DNA of 64,000 nt from Candidatus Saccharimonadota bacterium (GTDB lineage Bacteria > Patescibacteriota > Saccharimonadia > Saccharimonadales > Saccharimonadaceae). Every line of letters begins with the position of its first letter. The first letter of the stretch is position 1. The translations under genes and the position numbers were made by a program. Positions 1 through 10,679 of the stretch are shown in pieces. A model generated the notes under the pieces. It worked only from the letters and a program-made list of their open reading frames with translations. It searched no databases and was not told the origin of the DNA. Location of the stretch: contig DAICXK010000003.1 in the NCBI GenBank assembly GCA_027312225.1, forward strand, positions 244-64,243. Reading direction: 5' to 3'.

Positions 1-171
1 AGTGTTAATCAATCTTCTCAGTACAAAGTATTTGCTTCTATGTTTGGTTATTACAGCGAGCTTGAGGATAAGATCATTATTTACACGACAAAACACGGCA
101 TCCAGCCAAGCCTCCAATCCGGCACATCACTGTACAACACTCCAGACAAATGCACCGTCATCAAGGGATAA
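1..171 (+). CDS. C-terminal end of a possible pilin-like secreted protein (5' truncated)
   Basis: Frame 1 is open from the first base to a TAA at 169-171 and gives 56 residues. The gene starts upstream of the window. The fragment is polar and rich in Ser, Tyr, Thr and Asn, with a single Cys close to the C-terminus (CTVIKG). That resembles the tails of type IV pilin-like proteins such as the one at 50656, but no domain can be identified from this piece. It is convergent with the next gene, with 14 nt between the stops. The reading frame is plausible; the pilin assignment is weak inference. Confidence 0.5.
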   Translation, partial: SVNQSSQYKVFASMFGYYSELEDKIIIYTTKHGIQPSLQSGTSLYNTPDKCTVIKG

Positions 172-185
172 AGATTACTTATCAC

Positions 186-674
186 CTAACTGGTTCGTAT
201 ACGCCGATAGGTGAACTTAATCGCTGGTCGCCACCCGCCCGAGGCATCACTGTCAAACTGATAGACAACGCCATTCTTGACCTCATTAATCTGCACCAAC
301 GCAGGTGCATACGGGGCAAGTGTGCGATAGAATACAATGTCATCGTCCGTGACATGTGTTCGCCCAGGAAATACCTCGTTAAATTTTTTACGGCCGACCT
401 CGTCAAAATACCGTGGCCTTCCTTTTGGCGGCACATAAAGCTCTGCTTTCAATCCCATACGGGACATAATCTTCTTGACATCACTAAGCAACAGCCTTGA
501 CTGGGCCTCAACATACGCATACAGTTGCTTCTTCGTCGTTAAAAACACCGTTGCATGATCAGTGCGGTTCACAGGTACACGCCATGCGATGACTTGCTTT
601 ACCTCAACGTCGACGCCAAACAAAGTCTTGCAGGTTCTTTCCAGCGCCAACTGATCAAATGTTGCATTGTCCAT
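186..674 (-). CDS. Conserved hypothetical protein, 162 aa
   Basis: A 162-residue soluble protein with no signal peptide or membrane segment. It has a mixed alpha/beta composition, with a basic stretch near residues 75-95 (PPKGRPRYFDEVGRKKF) and a C-terminal half rich in aromatic beta-like segments. I do not recognise a family. The start is supported by a TATAAT on the minus strand ending 9 nt before the ATG, the leaderless pattern seen across this window. It is divergent from the Tim44-like gene at 738, so the two promoters share about 60 bp. Confidence 0.75.
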   Translation of the reverse strand: MDNATFDQLALERTCKTLFGVDVEVKQVIAWRVPVNRTDHATVFLTTKKQLYAYVEAQSRLLLSDVKKIMSRMGLKAELYVPPKGRPRYFDEVGRKKFNEVFPGRTHVTDDDIVFYRTLAPYAPALVQINEVKNGVVYQFDSDASGGWRPAIKFTYRRIRTS

Positions 675-737
675 ATAATTGTTATTATAACATTTCTATA
701 TCTCTTTGCCTCTTTTCCTATGCTAGACTAGAAACAT

Positions 738-2114
738 ATGTTTAGTCTCATGCTTATCACTGAAATAATGGCCCGATCTGGCGGTGGCGGCTCAGGAGGT
801 GGCGACGGCGGTGGCGGTGAGATTATCGCCCTGATTGGATATTTCCCAAGCTACTATCTTGGAAAACTCATTAAAAAGCTCCTTCCTCGCACGGCAGAGC
901 TCATTGTCAGTGCAACATTTGCCGCGCTATGCAGTATTGTTCTGCTCATTATCGGCATTACCGGAGGTCTTTTTGGTACATGGTTTATGATCCTCGTTAT
1001 TATTGGCATCTGGGCAGGTTGGGGCGCCGCATTCTTTGGCATCATGGAGCGCCTCAAAAAGCGTCAAGCAGCCGCCAGACAAGCAATCTCTACCGCCGCC
1101 CTACAGGATAGTGCTTGGAACGAAGAATCACTACTGGCGCACGCCCGTCAGACCTTTCTGCAGTACCAGTACGACTGGTCAACTTTCAACACTGCAAGTA
1201 TTCAAACATACACCAGCCCTCGCTACATGGCTCACAGCAGCCTGCTACTCAGCGCACTTCGCGAACTGGGGCGGACAAATGTCATGGCACAGGTTGAGAT
1301 AAAAAACAGCCTTATCGTTGGGGTGCATGACGATGCAGATAATGCACGTGACTCATTTGAAGTAGCGTTCGAGGCTTCGGCACTCGACCAATTAGTTGAT
1401 AGCAACAATACTATTATAATTAAAGACACCAAGCCGTTTATTGAATATTGGCACTTCATTCGTAGTGGCGAATCGTGGTTACTCGACAGTATCGTCCAGC
1501 ATACACAAGACCTGTCCACGGCCAATCACTCACTGCGGCAATTCGCCGAGAATAACCACATGTTCTACTCGCTCGACATGGGCTGGCTACTTCTACCTAC
1601 GAAGGGCGTCCTGATGTCGCGCGGCAAGCTTGGCACCAGTGATATCAATAACCACGTCGTCGGCACCTACAATGGCCGGCTGGTGCAGCTGTATACCTAC
1701 ACGCCAGTGCCGGGCAACAAGAATAACATGAGCTGGCTCGTCCTCCAGGTCACACTACCTAAATCATACGGTGGAATTATCACGCAGCCTCGTAAAAAGA
1801 TATTCTCATCAACCAGTGTTTACCAGAAACCTCCCAAGAGTTATAAAAAGTATGAGTTTGAATGGAATGATTTCAACAAGCGGTACAGTGTCCATGCCAC
1901 TGATGCCGACCGTCTGGCTGCATTCGAACTGATCAACCCAGGATTTATGGCCTACCTCTACGATAATGACCCGAACGCTGGCATCGAGGTCGCTGATAAC
2001 GTACTTTACCTGTATCGATACCTTGGTGCCCGCACGACAACAACGGTACATGCCGGGGAATATGAAGTCATGCTGACGATTGCACTAAAGGCCTTCAAAG
2101 AGCTCCAGCTCTGA
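738..2114 (+). CDS. Tim44-like domain membrane protein
   Basis: A 458-residue protein. It begins with a Gly-rich segment (about residues 12-28), followed by two hydrophobic helices (about 53-75 and 79-101) and a charged stretch. Then comes a Tim44-like domain (about 115-265; the 'AWNEESLLAHARQTFLQYQ' region is typical) and a C-terminal domain with no clear assignment. Gly-rich, membrane-anchored Tim44-like proteins are widespread in bacteria and probably bind lipids or other proteins at the membrane; the role is not known. The ATG at 738 lies 8 nt after an extended -10 (TGCTAGACT, 721-729), so a leaderless start is likely. An internal ATG at 768 (MARSGGGG) is the alternative. The stop is almost contiguous with the helicase gene downstream. 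Confidence 0.75.
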   Translation: MFSLMLITEIMARSGGGGSGGGDGGGGEIIALIGYFPSYYLGKLIKKLLPRTAELIVSATFAALCSIVLLIIGITGGLFGTWFMILVIIGIWAGWGAAFFGIMERLKKRQAAARQAISTAALQDSAWNEESLLAHARQTFLQYQYDWSTFNTASIQTYTSPRYMAHSSLLLSALRELGRTNVMAQVEIKNSLIVGVHDDADNARDSFEVAFEASALDQLVDSNNTIIIKDTKPFIEYWHFIRSGESWLLDSIVQHTQDLSTANHSLRQFAENNHMFYSLDMGWLLLPTKGVLMSRGKLGTSDINNHVVGTYNGRLVQLYTYTPVPGNKNNMSWLVLQVTLPKSYGGIITQPRKKIFSSTSVYQKPPKSYKKYEFEWNDFNKRYSVHATDADRLAAFELINPGFMAYLYDNDPNAGIEVADNVLYLYRYLGARTTTTVHAGEYEVMLTIALKAFKELQL

Positions 2115-2127
2115 TACAATGGAAGTA

Positions 2128-5100
2128 ATGGCAATAGACTTTCAGGCTCGCTACAATACTCTTAACAGTAACCAAAAGATGGCTGTCGATACCATCGACG
2201 GGCCTGTTATGGTGATCGCGGGGCCTGGTACCGGCAAGACTGAGCTGCTAGGCATGCGCGCTGCTAATATCCTCACCAAAACCGACACGTTGCCCTCGAG
2301 TATCCTCTGCCTTACCTTTACCGAAAGTGGAGCACATGCTATGCGCGAGCGCCTGGCGAGCATCATCGGCAAAGATGCTTACAAAGTCGCCATTCATACC
2401 TTTCACGGCTTTGGTACAGAAGTCATCAACCAACACAGCGAATTCTTCTATCACGGCGCGAACTTCCGACCCGCAGACGATCTGTCGAGCTATGAAATCA
2501 TCAAAAAGGTCCTTGACGAGCTAGATTACAGCAATCCTCTCGCCGGCAAGATGAATGGCGAATACACTCATATCCGCGATATCACAAGTAGCATCTCCGA
2601 ACTCAAACGAAGCGGCCTTACCAGCGACGAGCTACTGCAAGTACTAGACAGCAATGACATGGTGCTTGATGCCAGCGAAAACAAATTGCAGGCGGTGTTC
2701 GGGTCGAGGATCAGTGCCTCAACGCTTGCACGTCTTATTCCGGTGGCGAGCGAGATTGCTGATATCGCGCCTCCTGCGCTTCCTGGCGGCCTGACGCCTT
2801 TGTCTAACGTCATTGCGCTCAGTCTCGCCCATGCCGTCGATGAAGCCTCAAGTACTGACTCAACCAAACCGATTACCGCCTGGAAGAACCGTTGGATGGA
2901 AAAGAACGCTGACGGTAACCTTGTATTCAAAGACCGCAAACGCCACGAAAAGCTACGATCGCTCAGTTATGTCTATTTTCAGTACCTGGCACGCATGCAG
3001 GAAGCCGAGCTGTATGATTATGACGACATGATCCTTCGCGTTGTCCACGCCATGGAGGTGTTTGACGAGCTTCGTTACAACCTACAAGAAAAATACCAGT
3101 ACATCATGGTTGACGAGTTCCAAGATACCAGCCTGGCGCAGATGCGTATTTTAGATAATCTCACCAATAACCCTGCGCACGAGGGGACACCGAACATCCT
3201 TGTGGTTGGTGATGATGACCAGGCAATCTATAGTTTTCAGGGTGCAGACATCAGCAACATTCTCTCATTTCGCGATCACTATCGTGATGTCAAACTTGTC
3301 ACACTGGTCGACAACTACCGCTCCTCATCACCAATTCTTGAAGCATCACGCAACATTATCACGCAGGGTTCCGACCGTCTTGAACGGTACATCGACGAAC
3401 TAAACAAGACCCTCACGCCACACAAAAAGGGGACTGCCGCTGTCTCTCTACGCGTAGCGCCTACATCTGGTGACGAACGAGCGTGGATTGTGGATGAAAT
3501 AAAAACACGTATTAATCGAGGCGAAGACCCCGGGCAGATTGCCGTCTTAGCGCGCCGTCATCACGAAATTATCGCGCTGTTGCCATATTTTTCTGCCGCA
3601 GGCATACCTGTTGCCTACGAAAAAAGGGATAACGTTTTTGAAGTTGCACCCGTTCTTCTTGTCGAGCAACTCGCGCGCATCATTGTCTTATTCAAGGAGC
3701 AGCGCCTGCAAGAAGCCGACGCTCTATTGCCAGAACTACTCTCGCATCCAGCGTGGGGGGTAGCACCACAGGATCTCTGGAAACTCAGTGTCAGTGCCTA
3801 TGACAGCCGCACTCGCTGGTTTGATACAATGGCCACGACATCACAGTTCACTGCGTTTCACCGCTGGCTGACAGACCAAGTGGCGTCGTGCGCCCACCAG
3901 CCACTTGAATATATGCTCGATACGCTGATTGGCGCCCCAAATAGTACCACTGCTGAAGAAGAGACCGACGACACCGATGATGCATTTGCCGAGCCTGCAG
4001 CCGCCCCATTTAGGTCACCACTATATGATTACTTTTTTGGCGCTACTGCGCTCGCTCGCAATCCTGACGAATACCTCACTTACCTTGAAGCACTCCGGAC
4101 TATTCGCGCAGCACTACGCGACTATCAGACCGACACCGAACCGACACTAACAACATTCGTTGCCTTTGTCGACCTTTATCGTCAAACGGGTGGCGTTCTG
4201 ACTTCTGCCAGGCAAATTGGCAGCACTGCAACTTCAAGCGTTCAACTAATGAGCGCGCACAAATCAAAAGGCCTCGAATTTGACAGCGTGTACATAACGG
4301 GTGCCGTTGATTCAATGTGGGGCGAGCGAGTCCGCGGCAAGAGTCGCCTTATCTCGTACCCCGAAAACCTCCCGCTCAGCCCTGCCGGTGATTCACCCGA
4401 TGAACGTCTCAGGCTGTTCTTTGTTGCCGTCACGCGCGCCAAAAAAGAGCTCATTATCAGTTATAGTGATACGAACGACGATGGCAAGCCGTTCGAGCGC
4501 GCTGGCTTTTTGCTAGGACTCGGTGATCCAACACCCGTTCCACTGCGCACTGATTCTGCAGATACTCGTACCGACGCCGAACGACGCTGGTATGCTGATG
4601 TTGCCACACCCAACGAGGACTTGAAGGGGCTGCTTGCACCAATACTTGAAAAGTACAAGCTCAGCGCAACCCACCTTGGCAACTTCCTTGACGTGACGCG
4701 CGGAGGGCCACAGACATTCCTCCTCAATAATCTCCTCAGATTCCCTCAGGCCATGAATGCCGCCGCGGCCTACGGGTCGGCGATTCACGGCACGCTTCAA
4801 CGCGCTCATGCACATCTGACCGCCACTGGAAAGTACCGTGCCACTGAGGATATCATCCGTGATTTCGAAACCCTACTGGCTGATTATCGACTGGACGCAT
4901 CAACACGCGAGACGCTTCTTCAGAAGGGGATTGATGCGCTCGGCATTTTCCTGAAAGAGAAGTATCATTCGTTTGTGCCACATCAAAAATCAGAGCTTGG
5001 GTTTGCTAACCAGCAGTCAATCATCGATTCGGTACATCTCACCGGTAACCTTGATCTGGTTGACATCGATACTCAAACCAAGACGATGACCGTGACGGAC

Positions 5101-5457
5101 TATAAGACAGGGCATCCTGCGCGCGACTGGAAAGGGAAGACCGACTACGACAAGATAAAACTCCATCGCTACCGCCAGCAGCTCATGTTCTATAAACTAT
5201 TAGTTGAGCATTCACGTGATTACGGCGCATATTCGGTCGTAAAGGGCGTCCTACAATTTGTCGAGCCAACCAAAGATGGGCAGATCCTTGCCCTTGAGGA
5301 TGACTTTAGCGAGGCAGAACTAGACGAGTTCCGCCAATTACTCGTCGCGGTCTGGAACAAGATTATTACACTTGATTTACCTCCTGTCGATACGTACGAG
5401 CAGAACTACAAAGGTATCCTTGCGTTCGAGCGCGACCTCATTGACGGTAATCTCTAG
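2128..5457 (+). CDS. UvrD/PcrA-type superfamily 1 helicase with C-terminal PD-(D/E)XK nuclease
   Basis: A 1109-residue ATP-dependent 3'-5' DNA helicase, presumably for repair or recombination. Visible motifs in order: Walker A GPGTGKT (residues 32-38), Walker B with VDEFQDTS, motif III GDDDQAIYSFQGA, motif IV VDNYRSS, motif V SAHKSKGLEFD and motif VI FFVAVTRAKK. The C-terminal ~250 residues carry a RecB/AddB-like nuclease signature (GSAIHGTLQRAH, then GNLDLVDID and VTDYKTG). The protein therefore resembles a single-chain AddA/AddB-style enzyme more than plain UvrD. The start is taken as ATG 2128, 7 nt after TACAAT (2115-2120). The ATG at 2119 overlaps that -10 and is unlikely. The last codons contain the -35 of the next transcription unit. 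Confidence 0.9.
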   Translation: MAIDFQARYNTLNSNQKMAVDTIDGPVMVIAGPGTGKTELLGMRAANILTKTDTLPSSILCLTFTESGAHAMRERLASIIGKDAYKVAIHTFHGFGTEVINQHSEFFYHGANFRPADDLSSYEIIKKVLDELDYSNPLAGKMNGEYTHIRDITSSISELKRSGLTSDELLQVLDSNDMVLDASENKLQAVFGSRISASTLARLIPVASEIADIAPPALPGGLTPLSNVIALSLAHAVDEASSTDSTKPITAWKNRWMEKNADGNLVFKDRKRHEKLRSLSYVYFQYLARMQEAELYDYDDMILRVVHAMEVFDELRYNLQEKYQYIMVDEFQDTSLAQMRILDNLTNNPAHEGTPNILVVGDDDQAIYSFQGADISNILSFRDHYRDVKLVTLVDNYRSSSPILEASRNIITQGSDRLERYIDELNKTLTPHKKGTAAVSLRVAPTSGDERAWIVDEIKTRINRGEDPGQIAVLARRHHEIIALLPYFSAAGIPVAYEKRDNVFEVAPVLLVEQLARIIVLFKEQRLQEADALLPELLSHPAWGVAPQDLWKLSVSAYDSRTRWFDTMATTSQFTAFHRWLTDQVASCAHQPLEYMLDTLIGAPNSTTAEEETDDTDDAFAEPAAAPFRSPLYDYFFGATALARNPDEYLTYLEALRTIRAALRDYQTDTEPTLTTFVAFVDLYRQTGGVLTSARQIGSTATSSVQLMSAHKSKGLEFDSVYITGAVDSMWGERVRGKSRLISYPENLPLSPAGDSPDERLRLFFVAVTRAKKELIISYSDTNDDGKPFERAGFLLGLGDPTPVPLRTDSADTRTDAERRWYADVATPNEDLKGLLAPILEKYKLSATHLGNFLDVTRGGPQTFLLNNLLRFPQAMNAAAAYGSAIHGTLQRAHAHLTATGKYRATEDIIRDFETLLADYRLDASTRETLLQKGIDALGIFLKEKYHSFVPHQKSELGFANQQSIIDSVHLTGNLDLVDIDTQTKTMTVTDYKTGHPARDWKGKTDYDKIKLHRYRQQLMFYKLLVEHSRDYGAYSVVKGVLQFVEPTKDGQILALEDDFSEAELDEFRQLLVAVWNKIITLDLPPVDTYEQNYKGILAFERDLIDGNL

Positions 5458-5469
5458 ATATGCTATAAT
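5441..5469 (+). promoter_or_regulatory. Sigma70-like promoter of the CxxC cassette
   Basis: TTGACG (5441-5446), a 17-bp spacer and TATAAT (5464-5469) preceded by TG. The -35 lies inside the 3' end of the helicase gene. Predicted transcription start is near 5476, about 277 nt before the first convincing start codon. Confidence 0.75.
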
Positions 5470-5475
5470 AAGAGG

Positions 5476-5752
5476 GTAGACGTATGAGAAGTGCGCACTC
5501 TGCCAAGCAATAACCATTGGTTGTTGGTGTACGCACATCTCCGTCTCGATTTTTGACAAGAGATAGTGCCCTCAGCGGCGCCACCTGGCATTCTAAACAC
5601 TGATACACCCCCTTCTTGCACCCCAGCACAGAAGAACACGATGATGTGTTGCAGCCTCGCCACCTCCCCCGGTGATTGGCTGTGAGCGGCGTCAGTGGCT
5701 AGGTGGCGCCTTTAACCCCTTTAGTCCTACACACCTTGAAGGAGGTGATACC
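5476..5752 (+). ncRNA. Highly structured leader or small RNA upstream of the CxxC ORF
   Basis: About 277 nt between the promoter and the ORF at 5753, rich in nested inverted repeats. Near the 5' end, GTGCG (5491) pairs with CGCAC (5532) around a hairpin of 8 bp (5508-5526, including one G-U). Further on, a 13-bp stem (5577-5589 with 5698-5710, one G-U) closes a ~110-nt domain. That domain contains a smaller AACAC/GTGTT hairpin (5635-5650), and CACTGA (5598) could also pair with TCAGTG (5692). It does not match signature sequences of SRP RNA, RNase P RNA, tmRNA, 5S rRNA or a riboswitch that I can recall. It could be a cis-regulatory leader of the 54-aa gene or an independent RNA. Confidence 0.55.
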
Positions 5753-5917
5753 ATGGCCTGTACGCCATGTAGCAACCTGGGCTACAGCGGCTCGCGCTCC
5801 TGCAGTAACTGCAGCGGCACCGGTGAGACCGGCACCGCCCTGAGCGGGAAGAGCCGTTGCAGTACGTGCGCCGGAACCGGACGGCTTTGCCAGCAGTGCG
5901 GGAAAGCTGACGCGTAG
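5753..5917 (+). CDS. 54-aa quadruple-CxxC zinc-knuckle protein
   Basis: A tiny protein with four CxxC pairs (C3/C6, C17/C20, C36/C39, C46/C49). Two of them are in CxxCxGTG contexts identical in style to the DnaJ cysteine-rich repeats, so two zinc sites are likely. No J-domain or other partner domain is attached. The ATG follows a near-perfect Shine-Dalgarno (AAGGAGGTGAT) at ideal spacing, unlike the leaderless neighbours. Codons are GC-ending, as in the other single-gene cassettes. A palindromic TGAGA/TCTCA follows the stop, but no strong terminator is evident. Function is unknown; a chaperone accessory or RNA-binding role is speculation. Confidence 0.7.
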   Translation: MACTPCSNLGYSGSRSCSNCSGTGETGTALSGKSRCSTCAGTGRLCQQCGKADA

Positions 5918-6075
5918 TCAGGTTGAGATCGTCTCACCCCTGGGTGATTCGCAAAAAGGGCCTTTCATCGTATTCGATGATTGAAAAAGAGCGCACTATC
6001 TCTTGTCCATCTCACCGGTTTCATACATCCATGTGAACCCAGTGAGATGTTTTTGTTTGGTACAATATCATGAGT

Positions 6076-7008
6076 ATGAAAAATATATGGGAAGATCTAC
6101 CGCGTCCGTTCTTTATCCTCGCCCCTATGGAGGCAGTGACTGATGTTGTCTTTCGCCATGTCGTAGGGAAAGCTGCCACTCCCGATCTCTTTTTTACTGA
6201 ATTTACCAATGCGACCGGCTGGGTACATGCCGGCGACAAAGCTATTCGCGGCCGTCTCATAAAGACTGACGACGAACACCCCATTATCGCTCAGATCTGG
6301 GGTGGGGAAGCTGGCGACATGGAGCAGCTCGCCATGCATTGTCGTGATTTAGGGTATGACGGCATTGATATCAACATGGGTTGTCCTGCCAAAAGTGCCG
6401 TCAAATCTGGCGGCTCGGCCTTGATTCGTAATCCCGAGCTCGCCGCCGAGGCTATCGCGGCCGCCAAAACCGCCGGGTTGCCTGTCAGCGTCAAGACCCG
6501 CCTTGGTTATACGCACGTTGACGAGTGGCGCGACTGGCTAACACATCTACTTAAACAAGATATCGTCAACCTGACGATTCATTTGCGTACCAAAAAAGAA
6601 ATGAGCAAAGTACCTGCCCACCATGAACTTATCCCAGAAATTGTTGCCCTCCGTAATGAGATTGCCTCGCAAACCTTACTAACAATCAACGGCGACATTC
6701 GTGATCGTGCGCACGGCGAAGAGCTGGTGCGACAATATGGTGTCGATGGCGTCATGATTGGCCGTGGGATTTTTCATAATCCATTCGCGTTCGAGCATGC
6801 CCCTACGACCCACAGTAAGGAGGAGCTCCTCAGTCTACTACGCCTGCAACTCGATTTATATGATACATGGCAACCACAGCTCGGCCGACCATTCGAGACG
6901 CTAAAACGATTCTTCAAAATATATGTGCGTGATTTTCCGGGTGCCTCTGAACTGCGCGATCAATTAATGCAAACAAAAAGCACCGATGAGGTGCGTAAGC
7001 TTCTGTAA
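6076..7008 (+). CDS. dus: tRNA-dihydrouridine synthase (Dus family)
   Basis: A 310-residue FMN-dependent enzyme that reduces uridines in the tRNA D-loop to dihydrouridine. Visible features: the N-terminal FMN-barrel motif APMEAVTD, the catalytic cysteine region NMGCPAKSAVKSGGSALI, the SVKTRLG strand and the phosphate-binding VDGVMIGRG(I)F near the end of the barrel. A short helical C-terminal domain follows. Length fits the family. TACAAT (6061-6066) ends 9 nt before ATG 6076; the in-frame ATG at 6070 is closer to the -10 than the usual spacing here. I cannot separate DusA, DusB and DusC-like subtypes with certainty. Confidence 0.9.
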   Translation: MKNIWEDLPRPFFILAPMEAVTDVVFRHVVGKAATPDLFFTEFTNATGWVHAGDKAIRGRLIKTDDEHPIIAQIWGGEAGDMEQLAMHCRDLGYDGIDINMGCPAKSAVKSGGSALIRNPELAAEAIAAAKTAGLPVSVKTRLGYTHVDEWRDWLTHLLKQDIVNLTIHLRTKKEMSKVPAHHELIPEIVALRNEIASQTLLTINGDIRDRAHGEELVRQYGVDGVMIGRGIFHNPFAFEHAPTTHSKEELLSLLRLQLDLYDTWQPQLGRPFETLKRFFKIYVRDFPGASELRDQLMQTKSTDEVRKLL

Positions 7009-7024
7009 TATATCACAAGCAGAC

Positions 7025-7071
7025 AAAAATCCCCGGGCGGAGCGGTGACTCTCCCAGGGAGAGCCCCGCCC
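7025..7071 (-). terminator. GC-rich terminator of the plsC-like cassette
   Basis: An outer stem GGGCGG/CCGCCC encloses an inner CTCTCC/GGAGAG hairpin. On the minus strand it is followed by a short T-run (ATTTTTG). It begins 5 nt after the stop codon at 7076. Confidence 0.75.
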
Positions 7072-7075
7072 CGCG

Positions 7076-7771
7076 TCACTTCTTGGGTGGCAACGGGATG
7101 TATTCGTTCACGTACTCGGCACCCGAAAGACGCGTGACGGCCTTCATGAGAGCGTCCGTCACGCCCCGCGAAAGAGCAGCCTCGAGCGCTCTGTCGGCCA
7201 GATCCGAGTGTCCCGACAGTTCCTGGTAGTGCAGTGGATCGATCGGCTTGCCGATAACGATCTTTGCCCGACCAGGCCGGATTCGCCCTCCAGGAGGGTT
7301 GAGCTTTCGCATACCGATCAGGCCGACCGGCACGATTGGCACGCCACCTGCCCGGATTGCCGCTCGCGCGACACCAGTGTGTCCCTTGTGGACACGACCG
7401 TCGAGCGATCGAGTTCCTTCAGGGTACATAGCCATGATACCGCCCTGGCGGAGAATCTCCGCTCCAGACTTGATCTGTTCGAGCGCCGCTCGTGAATCAG
7501 TTCTCGACAGTGGTACCTGCCCGGTGTTGGTCATGAACCAACCATAAAGACGGCTCTTGCTCCAGTACTCCGCCTTGGCGAAAAACCGAATCTTGATGTC
7601 GGGCAGATGCACCGCAATGAGCGCCGATTCGATCTCTGTCGTATGAGGACCCGGCGCGATGATGTACGGACCCTTTTTGGGCAGATGCTCGCGCCCCTCA
7701 ACACGAACACGGAACAACAGCCGCAGGGGTATGCCGAGGATGAACTTGCGGAACGCCGCATTCCAATCCAT
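7076..7771 (-). CDS. 1-acyl-glycerol-3-phosphate acyltransferase-like (PlsC) protein, GC-rich cassette
   Basis: A 231-residue lysophospholipid acyltransferase-family protein. The HX4D-type acyl-transfer motif appears as PHTTEIE, with H43 and a Glu (E48) where Asp is usual. The glycerolphosphate-binding block is YPEGTRS, and GVPIVPVGLIG is the typical fourth block. The family transfers acyl groups to lyso-phospholipids at the membrane. The start is ATG 7771 because AGAGG precedes it; an upstream in-frame ATG at 7867 lies upstream of the promoter's -10. Codons are strongly GC-ending. It stands alone, downstream of the atp operon terminator, with its own promoter, 5' hairpin and terminator. Saccharibacteria generally lack de novo lipid synthesis, so this could remodel host-derived lipids (inference). 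Confidence 0.85.
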   Translation of the reverse strand: MDWNAAFRKFILGIPLRLLFRVRVEGREHLPKKGPYIIAPGPHTTEIESALIAVHLPDIKIRFFAKAEYWSKSRLYGWFMTNTGQVPLSRTDSRAALEQIKSGAEILRQGGIMAMYPEGTRSLDGRVHKGHTGVARAAIRAGGVPIVPVGLIGMRKLNPPGGRIRPGRAKIVIGKPIDPLHYQELSGHSDLADRALEAALSRGVTDALMKAVTRLSGAEYVNEYIPLPPKK

Positions 7772-7825
7772 GGGTAGCCTCTTTTCTTGTCTGCTTGTGA
7801 ATTTGGCGACCAGACGGCCACCAAC

Positions 7826-7842
7826 ATCTACTGGCAGTAGAC
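7826..7842 (-). promoter_or_regulatory. 5' stem-loop at the start of the plsC-like mRNA
   Basis: GTCTACT-GCC-AGTAGAT on the minus strand, 7 bp including one G-U, at the predicted transcription start (about 7843). A second short stem (TGGC/GCCA) follows in the leader. Confidence 0.5.
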
Positions 7843-7849
7843 TGTCACA

Positions 7850-7878
7850 AGAGTAAAACAGCGCCAACCCCTTTGCAA
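7850..7878 (-). promoter_or_regulatory. Promoter of the plsC-like cassette
   Basis: On the minus strand, TTGCAA (7873-7878), a 17-bp spacer and TACTCT (7850-7855). Predicted start near 7843, giving a ~70-nt leader before the Shine-Dalgarno. Confidence 0.55.
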
Positions 7879-7907
7879 GCGTAACCCTTTTAGGGAGTCA
7901 TGTTAAA

Positions 7908-7937
7908 AAATATGCACCTTTCGGAAGGTGCATATTT
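7908..7937 (-). terminator. Terminator of the ATP synthase operon
   Basis: A perfect 13-bp stem (AAATATGCACCTT and its complement) with a 4-nt loop, followed on the minus strand by a run of T. It sits 15 nt beyond the atpC stop codon. Confidence 0.85.
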
Positions 7938-7952
7938 GTCTTTATTGGTGCA

Positions 7953-8375
7953 TTATCGACGCTTGCGTCGGCGTAGTTCCGCGACCTTCAGGCGAACCTG
8001 ATGGCGATCAATCATCTGATGCGCCTTTTCGAGCTCGATTTGATCGTCAGACTCATCACGTAGCTTCAGTGCACGCTCTAGTGCAGCCCGAGATTCAGCC
8101 TCGACAATTTCCTCGCCATGTTCGGCTTCGTCAACCAAAATGCGAATCTTTTTGGCAGAAATCTCAATCACACCGCCACTAATTGCAAAGAACTCCATCC
8201 GGTCGTCACTGTCATCTTTACGATCACGGACAGAGATAACGCCAGGCACGGCGACCGCTACTAGATCTTCGTGGTCAGGAAAAACACTAATCTCACCCTC
8301 GAGTGTCGGAATCGTCGCTTGATAAATCTCTTGATCAAGCTTCACGCCCGTGAGTGTGACAAGTTCGAGTCTCAT
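7953..8375 (-). CDS. atpC: F1 ATP synthase epsilon subunit
   Basis: A 140-residue subunit of the F1 central stalk that couples rotation to catalysis and regulates ATP hydrolysis. The N-terminal beta-sandwich (TLEGEISVFPDHEDLVA, the usual position of GEIGILPGH) is followed by two C-terminal helices with a charged, basic tail. It is the last gene of the atp operon, 2 nt after atpD and just ahead of the operon terminator. Length is normal for the family. Confidence 0.93.
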   Translation of the reverse strand: MRLELVTLTGVKLDQEIYQATIPTLEGEISVFPDHEDLVAVAVPGVISVRDRKDDSDDRMEFFAISGGVIEISAKKIRILVDEAEHGEEIVEAESRAALERALKLRDESDDQIELEKAHQMIDRHQVRLKVAELRRRKRR

Positions 8376-8377
8376 CG

Positions 8378-10678
<2,301 letters not shown>

Positions 10679-10679
<1 letters not shown>

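Noticed and set aside
2-214. A 70-codon ORF at the left edge
   Set aside because: It is in a different frame from the better-supported 3' end of the pilin-like gene (1-171) and overlaps the convergent gene's stop.
5476-5752. SRP RNA or 5S rRNA identity for the structured leader
   Set aside because: The GGAA-loop helix-8 motif of SRP RNA and the conserved 5S segments are not present on either strand.
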